64,000 bases of DNA, from the NCBI RefSeq assembly GCF_028554725.1, contig NC_071667.1, positions 85,536,001 to 85,600,000 of the forward strand. Direction: 5' to 3'. How positions within the stretch are numbered: the stretch's first letter is position 1; the number at the start of each line of letters is the position of its first letter. The stretch comes from Zeugodacus cucurbitae. Lineage: Eukaryota; Arthropoda; Insecta; Diptera; Tephritidae. The position numbers and the translations under genes were made by a program. This document shows, one piece after another, positions 11,164-24,281 of the stretch. A model generated the notes under the pieces. The model had not been told where the DNA came from. It worked only from the letters and a program-made list of their open reading frames with translations, and made no database searches.

Positions 11164-13320
11164 AAAATTTTTGGAAAATATTCATGATGTGGGCCGACAT
11201 ACGATGCACACCTAGACTTAGTGACGGTGCAGAAGTTACCCTCGGACTAAATTAACATATAAGATATGCAAATGCCATAAAAATATATATTCATGCCATA
11301 ACTCTTCCATACTCTACCCACAGAAAAAAAAAACGCTTCTTCAAAAAATTTAAAGTTATCTTTAACTAGCTTAATCATAATATCTAAACTTTAATTGTAA
11401 ATATTTTTTCGGTAGCTCAGTACCTGCTGCTGGTTATTGAGAGAAAAGTTGCAAAGATAACATTTCTGCTTTTTCGGTGCTCAATTTCCCCAAACTTCTT
11501 TAATTTACAAGAGTGTACATGCCTATTTAAATGCCGAACCAGATTCAAGAGGTAATGGGCGACGCCGGCAAACGCCTTGATTAACTTTTAATGTTTTGTG
11601 GCACCCAAGTTGGGTTGCAGTGAACCTGCTCGCAAGCCCAATGTTTATTTACATACACTCGTTGGCAAAAAGATTTCACAATACACTCTCGACTACAAAT
11701 ATTTGCACAAAAAGTGAGCAACGCGCTGTGTGCCAGTGAATTGTGAGAGCTCAGTCTGACTGACTTACCGACTGCTGAGCAAACGAAGTGATTGTGTCAG
11801 AGGCAAAGGGAGCTTAAGAGCTGACACCACCGCCCGCCTCGCTTCACACCTTTCGCTGAGCATTGAAAATAGTAAATACTTCTTCTACATTTTACATCAA
11901 TTTTTCTTGTACTCCAACCTGCTCTTCCCTCTCTCTCCCTTGTTGGTTGGGTTTTCCGCAAAGGATGTTGTACTGAAAATGTAAGTCAAGCATAGGAATA
12001 CGAACTTCCAAGACTGCATGCTATTTTTCGCATTCGAAAATATGCAAATATGCATAGGAAGCTCCGACTCTGAAAATAACACGACGATACAAATAAAAAA
12101 TAAAAAAGACACGAGCACAAGGAAAATCGCAAACAAAAATAATGCCACACACAAAGCGGCATCGAAATGAATTCGTTTAGAGGCAACAGTCGAAATTGTA
12201 CACTCAGTCGAGTTGTTGGGCAAACAAACTTCGCACTTACAATGTAAATGAATACCGGAGAGGCATTTGCAAATGAAACAAGCAACACTCACACTTATGC
12301 ATATATAGAAGGGAAATCAAATACAACAAAAATATAGAAAGGCATACATTAGTCAACTTTAAGTCGACAGCATAAAAAAACATGCAGAACAAAAATCGCT
12401 TTACAACAACAATGGAGCGGAAAAGCAAACGGGAAACAAGCGACAATGCAACAAAAGGGCGAACGAGCGCCTACATAGTCAAACGAGCAATCATTGAAGA
12501 AAAGGGTTTAAGGCCAGTGAATGTGTAATATACAAGTTGTATGAGCAACGTTAATACCGGAAACAAAATGCAAATTTCACCTAAGCGCACCCAAAAGGCA
12601 ATCGAGTAAAGAGAGTGGATCGAGAGTCGGGACAGTAGGTGTCTTCGGGTGGCAGTTATGCAGCTAGGCAATCACAAAATTTAACGGTTTACAACTCGAA
12701 ATTTGGTTAAAGTTATTTTGAAGCAGTTGTAAGGCGAGCTGCACCGTTTGTCGCTTTGAATATTTATTCGAGGGTGCTCATAATGGCAATTGGAACGTTG
12801 CCAAGGATGCACCGTTCTTTGGCGGTGGTAATTGAGAAACCTTTGTGGGTGTTCAACTGTAAATTGGCTATCTCATTGCATGGTTTGCTTTGGAAAAAGT
12901 GGACACAAAAACTTGTTAAAACTTGTAAATATTTAATGAGTTACACTAGAGGTTCTCGAACAAAGAAATGCACGAAGGTTGAATTTACATATATTAAGAG
13001 ACCGCTCCTTATTCCTGCGAACTTAAAAAGCTTTTCAAGATATTCTGAGAGATATTATGTCCGAATAAAGGAAGGCGTTATCGATTTCCTGCGCTCACGA
13101 TATTGATATTGATCTCAAGTTCAACACATTAGTGTTGCTCCAATATCAACTCAATTCTTGTTTATAGATCTAGAACGTTATGCTATGATATATATGAGAG
13201 TGTTTTTCTTGTATTTTTTGAACAATTAGCTCTTGTACGGTATAACTATAGCTTTCTAATTGTTCTAAATTGCATATATAAAAAGATTTCAAGGTCCTTA
13301 GGTAAGAACTTACAATTCCG

Positions 13321-13344
13321 ATTTATATTATATATAATATAAAT
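13321..13344. repeat. 24-bp perfect AT palindrome
   Basis: The 24 bases read ATTTATATTATA followed by its exact reverse complement, then more AT-rich sequence. Chance is plausible in such DNA. Confidence 0.85.
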
Positions 13345-15893
13345 TATATATATAATACCAGAAATAGCATATATGTATATATTTGAAGGTGCTCGTGGTG
13401 TAAAAATATAAGTGTGCGTACCTGTAATGGTCCATTTGAACATGTCTGTCATTCAAACGCACAATGAAAGTTTCGAGAAGTGTGAGTGATTCATAAGAGA
13501 AGCTATTTAATCTAATTATTCTTTATATAATGGAAACTCTCCAATTGTAATTTCGTTTTGATGATAGGATTTGCATTGTAATGTGTAGACATTCCCCATT
13601 TGTAAGTTAGACAAAGAATGTCTACTTCATGAAAGAACTGAAGAACCAAAATTATGTTAGACTTCGTCCAAAAAATATATTGACGATTTACCTGTAATCT
13701 GGCTATTACGCAGCAGTATAACAGATACGAATAGATTACAATAAAAGTATACAATGTATTACAGCATATTGAGACAAACATTGGCCAACACTTAGTCTTC
13801 CGAATATACTACTTAGCCAGTTAATAATAACAAATGGCAGACACCGTGAAAAAGAAAACAAGAGCAATGTTAAAGCATTTGTGGTAGTGAAAGCTATTTG
13901 TCGGCATACAGTTATGGAAAGAGAGCGGGCATGCGGTTGTTATTCTAATCCTAGCAATGCTCACTTAATATCCAAGCAAATTAGGCAAGTGCTTGGATAT
14001 TGGAATGATGGAATAAATAATGTATAATTGAATAAGTTGCCACAAGTGTTGCAAGAACAAAAGATATTGGATAAAATGTTCTCAAAGTGAAAACTCTACA
14101 TTCAAAATACTATGCCAACAGTGAGTGCCGCTTTGTCGCGTGTCTACTGGGGCATAGGTGAGGTTGCTAGCCAGCCATTTCGTATATTGGTTGGTTGCCT
14201 TGACCACTTTCACTCGTGCTCGTTTTATCATTAGTTTTATCATCGTGTTCATTAATTTGCTTATTTTTTTATTTATGGAGAAATAATTTCTTGTTCTTCT
14301 GATATTTGTTTGGAAAATTTTAGATTAAATACGAGATAAGGATTCTAATACCGACTGGAATTTCAAGGCAAATATAGAATTATATCGGTTAAGATTATTT
14401 AAGGATGATAATTAACCAACAAATAACTAACTGAAGACAATTCTAATTTCACGAATCTTTGCAACCTCAAACCAGCGAATGAATACCGAAGCAAAGTACA
14501 AAACATCATTCCTTTCTTTTTTGTTGGAATTTGAATGATAAAATGTATTTACTTCACTTTATTAGCAACCCAACCAGGCACAAATGAATAGAATGCAGGT
14601 GCTCTGACCAGCGTGCGTTGCTCGTGATCGACCTCATGCTGACTGCTCTGCAGCAACTGCTGTCAATTGCCCATTCACTTTCAATTAAATGGTTGCAACT
14701 TCAACGGAATTTCAATAGAAAGCGCTTTTATTGGTCAAGAGATGCTTCCATGTACACAAGAAACATATGCGCTGCGGGGGATGGTGGGGTTGTTGGGTAG
14801 TCGAAATGGCATAGACTGCACGGAGCGAACATCAAATCATGCAATTTAATCAATTTAGAAATGTACAGCAACAACAACAAGAGCAGAGGGCACTACTAAA
14901 AAGTGCACTGCATTGGTAGTGGTCGTAATAAAAGCTCTTGCAATCAGTTGGTTAAAATTTCTCTTACGTGCGGCATGCAACATGCGTTTCCTAGTTGCTC
15001 CATTTGCAACAACAGCTGCCACACGCTCAGCTCACCTGATCACCTTCAAGAAGCGCTGTTTTTGCGCTTCTCCCTTTTTGTTTATATTTTTTGCAGTGTC
15101 TTACCTGCGAGGAAGCTGACAACCACAGCTGCTCTGGTCGCCTTGCAGGCGGAGGTTCAGCACAGCAGCAGTTTTGTGAAAATCTAAATGCACAACGGCG
15201 CTTTGCTTCCTCGCCAGCGGCGTTGCGGTGCATGCCATGAAATGGAACCGAGCGAATGAAAGCTTAACGGATTAAAATGTTTACGTGAATTTGCAGCAGC
15301 ACTGCGACATCACATGTAGGACAACGGACAATCCACTGCCGCCACGCCGTCATTCTTTGCGCTGCTGACACCGCGAGCATATTTCGCCTTTTTTCACCGC
15401 TCTGGTGGCCGGTGGCTTTATCTATTTCCAATTGAAATCACACCATTCAATGGCAATAAAGCACAGCGGAAGAGCGAAGACACGGCAAGGAGTGGCCCAG
15501 CAGTGAAATAGTAGTAGTTAAGTAAGAAAGCGCTGCAATGAAGGTGAAATATAGTGTAAATGCAAAAACAAAAAATGCGAGATAAAAATAGGAATCACTT
15601 GTGGTATTTCGATCGGATTTCGATTGCTTAATTGCAATTTAATTTACTGATTGCGAACGAAATTGCCAATTATTTCTTAATATACGGGTATCTCGAGCAC
15701 AGCAACTGCCATTTCTGCTATTCCTTTTCACGTTTGGCCTTTGAGTCGAAGTTGAAGTGCCATTATTGGAAACTGTTACGGACTCCGCCCAGCTGCGCTG
15801 CACGAGCTTGACTCCCTGCTCACGTACACCCGCATATTGTCACGAGTATCATCGAGCAAAGTACTAGCCGTTCACCGATGCCACACACCGTTC

Positions 15894-15918
15894 GTGTGTG
15901 TGTGTGTGTGTGTGTGTG
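15894..15918. repeat. GT microsatellite
   Basis: About twelve GT units in the intron between exons 4 and 5. Confidence 0.95.
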
Positions 15919-18900
15919 GGTGGCCGAGTGCAAATGAACAAGCGAAAATAGCATCAGCTAATGAAAAGCATTACTCCATTTTAATCTGCACAACTGTCAT
16001 CCTTGACTACTCCCTATGAGTCCTTAATGTCACAGCCACAACAGCGATCAAATGTCAGGCGAATGGAACGTGCTTTGTAAATAAGTGAGCACAGCTCGAA
16101 GATTTGTACGCTCTGTGTGTGAATGTTCCTTACTTATTTGTAAATTAGTTTTAATAAAATTTATTCTACAGTTCAATGAAACCAATTTTAATCCACAGGA
16201 GACTCCAATTCAAATCAAAGATCTAACAAAACGATTTAACTGTAAGCTTCTAAAACTGAAGACAGAAAACATGAATATTTAACTTATAAATGCCCATAAA
16301 TATAATAATTATGTCTTAAGGCAATATTAAATTCACTCAGTACTGTTAAATTTGAATTTCCATAGCCTTAAAGACCTTAGCAGATATTAGATGCATTAAA
16401 ATGTATAAATTTTACACCGTAAACAAATATGATAACCAACCACCTTTAAATAATGTAAACCCACACAAACACCCACTTTACTCTTCAGCGCCCACCAACA
16501 GCCATTGCTAGGGGCACAGACGCCACCACAGCGAAGGCTTAAAATACTTATTTGGCTAATAAGTCGTTACAACAAAGAAAACTATAAATTACATAATTTA
16601 CGACTTGTTGTTGGCGGCGCAGAGAGACCAGGGAGCAACAGACCCACACACACTCGAATAAGTGTCGGTCTTAGACGAGAGGAGTGAAAACCAAGCACCC
16701 CATTGAGTTGAACACAAAGTTGTTATATGTGTGTGTTTTGTTACTTGTTTCAGGGTATTGTTGTTTTTGTTGCCCTTATTTGAAAACTTTCTCGAATAAT
16801 TGATATTTATTTGCATCGTAGGGACCATCATATGTAACCGAACCGAATACAAAGTAAACAAGAGAATGCATGCGGTGCCTGTGAGAAGGATCGAAATTGG
16901 CGCAGAGAGTTGAATAAATCTACTTGAATTTATTAGAAACCTGAATATATATTTAACAGAAGATATACAGAATTTTTAAAAATTGGATCTTTTGTTTAAA
17001 ATATATATTAAATGCTTTGTAGGGCTGTGGTAATTAATGGCATTTTTGACCTAAGCTGCAGTTTAAAGATTAATTATTAATTTTCAGTAAACGTTTTTTA
17101 AACTAATGAGTATAGACTTTATTAAGTTAATTTCGTTTAATTTTAATGAGTCCACCACTTCACCTAATATAATAAATGTAAGTGAGATTTGTTCAAAAGA
17201 TTACCACCGGTCGCTCATTGCTAATTTAAGTACAGTTTCTTCCCAAAGCACTTTTCTACATTCCACACTAGCCTTACACAACGTCAACGCACAGCTCTCA
17301 CACTTTCCATGCCGCATTCTCAACGCTTGTCATTGCTTCGCTGCTAAATAGACCCATGGGCCTGCTCAGTCTAAGCGAACAAACTGACCCGTCACAGCGC
17401 ACATGTGTATTCGATGTTGCCATGTCGGTTGAATGTGTGTCCGTATCCATATATAGCTAAATGTCTATAATCAGAGAATCGTGTGTTTTATTCTTTGCCT
17501 GCTGTGTGTTATGGTCGGCGAGCTCGCCTTGTTTTAGTGTAAGCGCCTACACCCACAATGTGGTAAAATAATATTATACCAAGTAATCCTTCCGCTCTCG
17601 TTGCGGCCGTCGCCGCCGTAGATGAATCCGTGCAGCAAGGCAATGCGGCGTTGAGGGGAGTGTGTGTGTGTTGGCGGCTCGTACGAGGCATGTGGCTTGT
17701 GGCATATGTTTTTGCGCACAACACTTGCTCGAGCCAGCTTGAGATATTTGCTCTTTACAATTGCTTGGCTTTCTCGGCACGTTGGCTGCCCCCGCACTCC
17801 GCCTTGGCACTCGTTGGAGGCCTTTGTTCTCGTCCGCTTACTACGCTGCTGCACAATACGAGCGTATTATTACATTTTGCTTTTTGCTTGCACTTAAAAC
17901 ATCGATTTAATTAATTTGCTCATAAATTGTGCGAAGGCTATTGTTTTCGGCACATTAAACAAATGAGAAAAATGCCGAAAGGGGCACAAAGTGTCTTCAT
18001 GCACACAACACTCACACGCGCACAAGAATACGAAGTCTGCAGCGCGTGCGAGTGTGTGTGTGATATTTTTTCTTAGAAACCTCTCCGGCCCCTCCTTGCC
18101 GGTCGGCTACTATTGCCTTTCATGGAAAAAGTTCCAAAAGTGGCGTAGACATTGTAGCCGGAAGTAGACGCTGCTGCAAGAATTTCTCCACCGAGCCGGA
18201 TGTGAATTAGCGCTTACGTATAATTTATAAAGCTCTAAATACAATGTAATCAACATGCCGCAAATTACCATTAAGCCTTTTTGCTACACACAAAAACCCG
18301 AATATCTGTGTATATGTGAGTGTCTATATTAGCCCGCTTGCCTAAAGCTTTACTTTGATTGTGATTAAGTTGAAAAGTTCGCGTAGACTTTTTCTTCTGT
18401 CTCTCAACTCAGCTATGTGAAATGTGTTGAAATTCTTCTCTTCTCCACTTCTCCACTTGTCCACTTGTTCAATGCTTTAAATGTCTTCTTTATTTTTGCC
18501 GTCCAAATAAGTTACGCAAAAACTTATTAAAAAAGTTCAATGTTGTCAGCCGAAAATAATAGCTTAAATTTTATGCTTCTAAGAAAAAGAAACTAAAAAA
18601 GTATTTAAAAATATGGCGAGCGAAAATTTCTTCCAGCCTCTCTCTATAAAAGTATACGACGTGTGTGAGTTTATGATCGATACTTTGGCGAGTAGCATAC
18701 GTGACATATCTTGTTTTTTTCTCCTACGTATAATCTATATTTCTTCGAACAGGCTCCGCGCATAGTTTTCTTAATCTTGCTTTCGTAATGATTTTTGTTG
18801 TCTTTTGGTTTGCACCTTGAGGACTTTCTACGAGATTTGTCAATGCCGACAGTGCCCGCGGGTCTTGAGAACCTGGAGTGGGAGAACACGATGATAAAAT

Positions 18901-19456
18901 GTATCTTAAGCGGAAAATATGTATGGCAAACTATGTTCTTCCGTCATTCATTTTCAATAATCGAATAAAATTATTCAATCAGCAAAATAAGCAATTGGCC
19001 TTTTTTGCTAATTTGAAAACAAATCTCGAGCTGTGTGGTATCGTTTTTACATAACGTTGTAGCAGATCAGTGTAATGAAACATTAATGTTCCATGCCTGA
19101 ATCACCTGATACTTTTTTATGAATTTGTTGAAGAAAAGCCTGTCCATTCGTCAAATCAAGAACAACGTCATTCGCGGAAAATATAATCACATTAAAGGCT
19201 GACATAGTCTACCCTTTAGCCACTTTAGAATATTGTGTTTTTAAAGCGATATTATAAATCTGTGATCCCAAGTGTTGTTCCAAACTTGAAACTTGTAATT
19301 CATTAAAAACATTTATGGAAGCAAATCATACATTTTTTAATCTCTTACACTTAACTATCGATTCCCATATACATACATATATACCATATATTTATGCAAT
19401 ATTCTTGTAATCCTTCCCATTCGTACGTTTAACGTAAAGTGGACAGTTTTACTTAC

Positions 19457-19567
19457 CGCCACGCACTTCACATGTCAACACAATGTTGTCGCCCTCGAGC
19501 AGTGGGCCCACAGCGCCGGCGACATCTCGTCCAGAGGCATCATAAACCAGAATCTGATGTGGAGGAA
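19457..19567 (-). CDS. Side-family exon 4: first half of Ig domain 2
   Basis: This 111-nt exon lies between a TTGCTGCAG acceptor and a GGCG|GTAAGT donor, with phase 1 at both ends. Its first two bases complete Val115, giving the VPP linker between domains 1 and 2. It continues HQILVYDASGRDVAGAVGPL and ends LEGDNIVLTCEVRG, with Cys147 the first cysteine of Ig domain 2. The intron that follows is about 10 kb and holds one copy of the 543-bp direct repeat. Confidence 0.92.
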
Positions 19568-19796
19568 CTGCAGCAAAGCAATGGCGAAAAGAGAAAAGAA
19601 AAACGCGAATGTTACATATTAAAGAGCGATTTTAATCACAGCGAAGTGTGTGAGTGAGAGGGAAGTTATGTTTCTCATGTTTACATGTGTATTGTACTTA
19701 GGTGAATGTCTATTTTTACGTGAAACAATTAGTGTGTGGTGTCTGTAATTACGTATTTACGTGTTTGACGGACTTAGGCTCCTGCAGTATACGTAC

Positions 19797-19866
19797 CAAT
19801 AACCGTTAAATTAATTCTATGATTACGCGTTGGGGAATTCTGGAAATCGACGCGACATCTGTATAC
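19797..19866 (-). CDS. Side-family exon 3: end of Ig domain 1
   Basis: This 70-nt exon lies between a CCCACAG acceptor and an ATTG|GTACGT donor; it enters in phase 0 and leaves in phase 1. It encodes VYRCRVDFQNSPTRNHRINL followed by TVI. With the previous exon it completes DEGVYRC, where Cys95 pairs with Cys18 to close Ig domain 1. VDFQNSPTRN after the cysteine is strongly characteristic of Side proteins. NLT at 110-112 is a possible N-glycosylation site, consistent with an extracellular position. Confidence 0.92.
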
Positions 19867-20001
19867 CTGTGGGAGAGAGACGAAGTGAGATGACTTAATA
19901 ATGTAAATGGACATTTGAGACTCAAAATAAAATGTAGTCAAATTAAATAATGAAGAGATTTATATTCGGCGCTTGTATTTAGTTCACTCATAAGTACTTA
20001 C

Positions 20002-20140
20002 GCCTTCATCATCCAATTGAATATTCTCGACCGTCAATTTTGCAGGTTGTTGATTTGTAACGAAGTAAGCGCGAGGGCCAAATGAGTTTGTGTCCGACCA
20101 GTATAGCGCCTTTTCGAACGCTCTCCCCCGAACATCGAAA
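20002..20140 (-). CDS. Side-family exon 2: middle of Ig domain 1 (FDVRGR motif)
   Basis: The exon runs from a CTTTCTAG acceptor to a GGC|GTAAGTAC donor and is 139 nt. It enters in phase 2 and leaves in phase 0. The first base completes Ser45, giving KPLYSFDVRGR across the junction, the most diagnostic family motif in this domain. It continues with AFEKALYWSDTNSFGPRAYF and ends LTVENIQLDDEG, the E and F strands leading to the D-x-G-x-Y-x-C motif finished by the next exon. The intron before it is 16.3 kb; the one after it is only 135 bp. Confidence 0.92.
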
Positions 20141-23100
20141 CTAGAAAGCAACAAGAATATATTTTAGAATAATATTTATCCACTCAAGTGCTTAAACTAA
20201 CTATAATTTTGTTGTAAAAAAGTAATTCATTCTTAACACAAATATCAAAATCGCCCCCACTCATTATTTTCCGAATTTCAGCGGAAAATATTTTAGCTGC
20301 ACAAATATTGTATATCAAATATTGAGCTTAAACGGCATATAAATGAAAAGCGATTAAATTAATGTTTTCCAGAACATTATGTGTTGTGTTACAGAAACAT
20401 TAATGCCATCGATCAAAATTTAACTTCTTCGCCTTTTATTGCGCACTTGTTGGTGTTGTTTCAGCCACTGGTGCGTAAATAATGAAAATATGCCTCTCCA
20501 CCCATTTTGCAACGTCTCGGAATTCATTGCTCAGCCATTATGGTCACCTAAATTATGGTCGCCGTGTGATGATTGTCCTCGGCAGCGAACCATAAATTTC
20601 GTCTGCGTTGAAATGCGTTGAATAATGTTGTTTTGAATACGTCGTTTTAATTTGATTTGATCGGGCAGCAGATGGGCATTTGATGGTTCTTCAGACACAA
20701 CAAGGACCCTCTCTCACTTTTTGTATTGATTTATTGGTATTGTTCTGTGTACTTTGTATTCAATATGAAAACTGAGATACAGGTTGATTTTGCTTCGATT
20801 TCGAGTCACAGATATACATATCTACTTTTAAGAGCATAGTCTCCCAGAAAGTTTCGAAACAATCACACGCTAGTAAATCGAAGCGAACACAGAGACCAAT
20901 GTGAATTTTTCGTTATTACTTCAATACTTGGGATTTATAATATCTATTCGAAATTAAAATTAAATTTAAATGTCTCATTCCGCATCAACATCAGACAATT
21001 CTTTCTGAATTATTTCTCGGTGGAAGATTTTCCTCTACAGCACTAATAATGTTAACCAGGTATCAAAGCATATTAACTACAAAATATCACAAATTTAACT
21101 TAAATGGTAGCACAAATGACGCAGCAACGGAAGGAGGGTGTCGAGTTGTACGAGAATTAAGGCATTGCACTGATGGCCAAGTGATGCAGAGAATGGAAAT
21201 AATTTGTGGACGTATTACCCACTTTACATTTGCTTGTACTAATAGTGTGTGTTTTTGTTGGCGTTGTATAATAGCAGCAAGTATCCGGTAAGTAAGCACC
21301 GCGCGTCCCCCAAAGAAAGCAGCAACACGAGCGAAAAGTTGTGAAACAGAATTCGTTGGAGAACAGCAAGCATTTGCTGGCAAATATTTCCAGCGAATTT
21401 TTTCGAGTTTCCGACTATTTTTTTTACAACACAAACCCACACAGAAGAATGAAAATAAAGTAATGTAAGCGAAGAAAGAATAAAAAAGTGAAAATGTACA
21501 GGCATTAAATGAAGGAATACGCAGCTGAAGCTGAAGGAAAAGTTAGCCTAGTAAATTTTAAGAATTTGCTCGGGTGTGAAATCTAGCATGGACGCTGTGA
21601 AAATATTAATTTTTGCCTTCGCCTTCGCCTGACGCCTGCGAGGGAGAAGCGTGAAAGTGAGCGGGCAGCTGTAATCATCACCCCTCCGCCATCTCACCAG
21701 CTGTTTGCAGTTGTTCTGTTATTTCTTTGCATAAGCATTTATTATACAATATTTTGCTTGTTCGTTTGCACTAGTAGTGCTGATAAGAAATGTTAATGAG
21801 AGTATGATGGTAATAATCTCACTTCAATACACAACAGTTACAAATTTGTTGCAGTTATTTTTTTTCCTTTGATGTTTATTCACCATGCTGCATGTTATTT
21901 TTATTTTTACTAGTGTGGCAACTATCCCAGCAAACAGAAAAGTTGGTTTTTGAAGTGTGAATTGATAAGATAATTAGGTCTTTCGTCCAAGCTCTACAGT
22001 TAATGAAGGACTCGAGAAACAGTACAATATAATTTTCGAATCGAGAAAAAAGGCATCCTTGGCTTTGGAAAGGTTTTCTTGTCAAGACTAGTAGAATAAC
22101 ATATTCCCACTGGCAGCACCAATTTTTAGCGTTTTCATTTCTATGACCTACCTTCTCATTTCTATGACTTCGCATTTTTTTAATTTTCAGCGTGGAATTT
22201 TCATAGCCCTAAATCGGTCGCTGCACTTGTCTAGCTGCTCTGCTCATTGTTATCCACAGATCGAGTGCTTAGTTAGTATGCGCTGCGCTGCCACACTCCG
22301 CGCTGGGTCAATTGTTCGGCGGCTCCAACCGCCGCCTGCCACAGCGACTGCTTTATTAGCATTGTCAACACAATTGTCCTCTTCAATGCTGCGCCTTTGT
22401 GCTTGTGCTGTGCTCCGGCACTACTCCTGTGCAGTCTCTTACCTACGCCCAGCCGCGCGGTTGTGTGGCTTCACTATCGCCGCTCGCTTCGCGCTGTCAT
22501 TCGGCGCTTCGCCATTGTTTGCGCCTTTAAGTGGTTTTTTATCATTTCACCGCTGACACAATTTATATCCTTTGCTCATATTTCTTATGCTTATCACGCC
22601 GAGGATGTCGTTATTTGTGTGAGTTCACATCTACATACACACAGACAGACAATGTGTGTCTGCGTCTGCGTGTGTATGTGCGTGGACATTTCGGTCTGCG
22701 AAGACGCTGCGTTTGCGTTGCGAAGTGATTGCCGGTGTCGACATTTTCGTGCTTTCTTTTTTTTTCTGCCGCTTTCGCTCCGTAATTTTTAGTCTTTCGC
22801 GAATATTTCTATCACCGCATCCGCTTTGTTATGTATGCTCTTTAAATACGTCAACGCTTTTAATGTGCTGCTCTTCTGCTTCTTTCTTTTTTCGTTTTTT
22901 CGTTTCTCTGCAAGAATCACATATTGTTTTTCCCATCTTTGGGGATTTTCTCAGCACTTGCTAGACTTTTAATGGGGTTTTCTGCGCGGCTCTGCTGTCC
23001 TTTGCGATCAAGGAAGTGGAAGTTAAGTTGCGTTTAAGTGATAAATTCATACAATTATCCGGCGTATTCTCCACTCGCGAACGACGGCGACATGTGCGCG

Positions 23101-24031
23101 GACTCATTTGTAAGGCGCTGTGCGTTTATGATGATTGCAAGATAAATGCGTCGCGACAACTTTAAATGGCTTCATAGCGACTGTCGGTGAATTTCGCAAA
23201 TTGGGCGTAAAGGCAAACGAGATTGTGCGCTTACCGTTGCTGTGCTCTGTCTTAATACTGAATTTACATTTAAATTTGATAAGATTATAATAAAACAAAG
23301 CCAGCGCAATAGATAAAGTTTTCGAGAACAAAAAGATATATATAAATACATATATATCAAGATAATAGTGAGTACTTTAGATTAAAGTTGTTATTTGATT
23401 TATTGCTCTCCTTACAATTATTTTATAATATGTATTATCATATAAAAATATATATAGAAATATTATAACGGGAATGTAGCCGTTAATCGATAATACGAAA
23501 CTCACCCAATAGCCTCGATAATCGCAAACGCTTGTAAACTCTTAGATAATTCTATTTAAAGTAAATGCTAAAATAGTCAATGATGGCACGGCAGGGGCGT
23601 ATACGTAACCACAGCAAATATCAAAAGTTCAAATTTAATGCGCGAAATGGGCCATAAAAGCATAAGTAAATTACGTTAATTTTTAAAATAGCGCCGAACT
23701 GTTGCAGCATAAAGGCGAAGCGACGTTTGTGGGCAATTGAATATATTTAGAAAAGTTTTTAAAGTTTCAAATTTCCTTCGGGTATTCACGTGTATTGCAC
23801 CCCAGCGTGCAATAGAGTAGGCACAAGAAACTTTAAAAGCGGACCACACACCTATATGCATGCGCGTGTATTATGTGCGAGATGTGTATAAGCACGGGAG
23901 ATAAGTCGAGAAGAGGAAGAAGAAAATATAGTGGAAAGTTGAGTGAAAACGTTGCTGCAACTGACACAACATTTTTGTTTAGAATTCGTTTAGGCAAAAC
24001 TGTACACATTTGCTTAGTCAATATATAAACA

Positions 24032-24052
24032 TGTTGTTGTTGTTGTTGTTGT
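24032..24052. repeat. GTT microsatellite
   Basis: About seven GTT units in the long intron. Confidence 0.95.
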
Positions 24053-24262
24053 ACATATGTATAAACACTTTGCTACTCCGAGCCTGCTTTGTACGCCAGG
24101 CCCAATGGCAACAACTTCACTTGAAAATGTAAAATAAGAAATTCCAAAAAAACGCAAATAACAACAACAACGACAACAAGCAATATGTGTTATTTTTTCT
24201 TATTTTTTCCATTTTCACTTCCTTGGCGACTTTCTTTTGTGTGCCTTTTGAGTGCGCGTTTT

Positions 24263-24281
24263 TGTGTGTGTGTGTGTGTGC
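24263..24281. repeat. GT microsatellite
   Basis: About nine GT units in the long intron. Confidence 0.95.

Larger units (their letters stand above)
9473..19456 (-). other. Intron between exons 4 and 5
   Basis: This 10-kb intron runs from the GTAAGT donor at 19456 to the ATTACAG acceptor at 9473. It contains direct-repeat copy 2, CA/GT microsatellites (10137-10152, 15894-15918), an AT palindrome (13321-13344) and CpG-richer patches near 15000-15480 and 17510-17850. Open frames up to 141 codons (9881-10306, plus) overlap the CA run and similar-length frames on the other strand, so they were not called genes. No Ig-like alternative exon was recognised. Confidence 0.7.

Noticed and set aside
12756..13106. 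116-codon plus-strand frame as a nested intronic gene.
   Set aside because: No recognisable motif, leader or splice context; length is compatible with chance in this much DNA.
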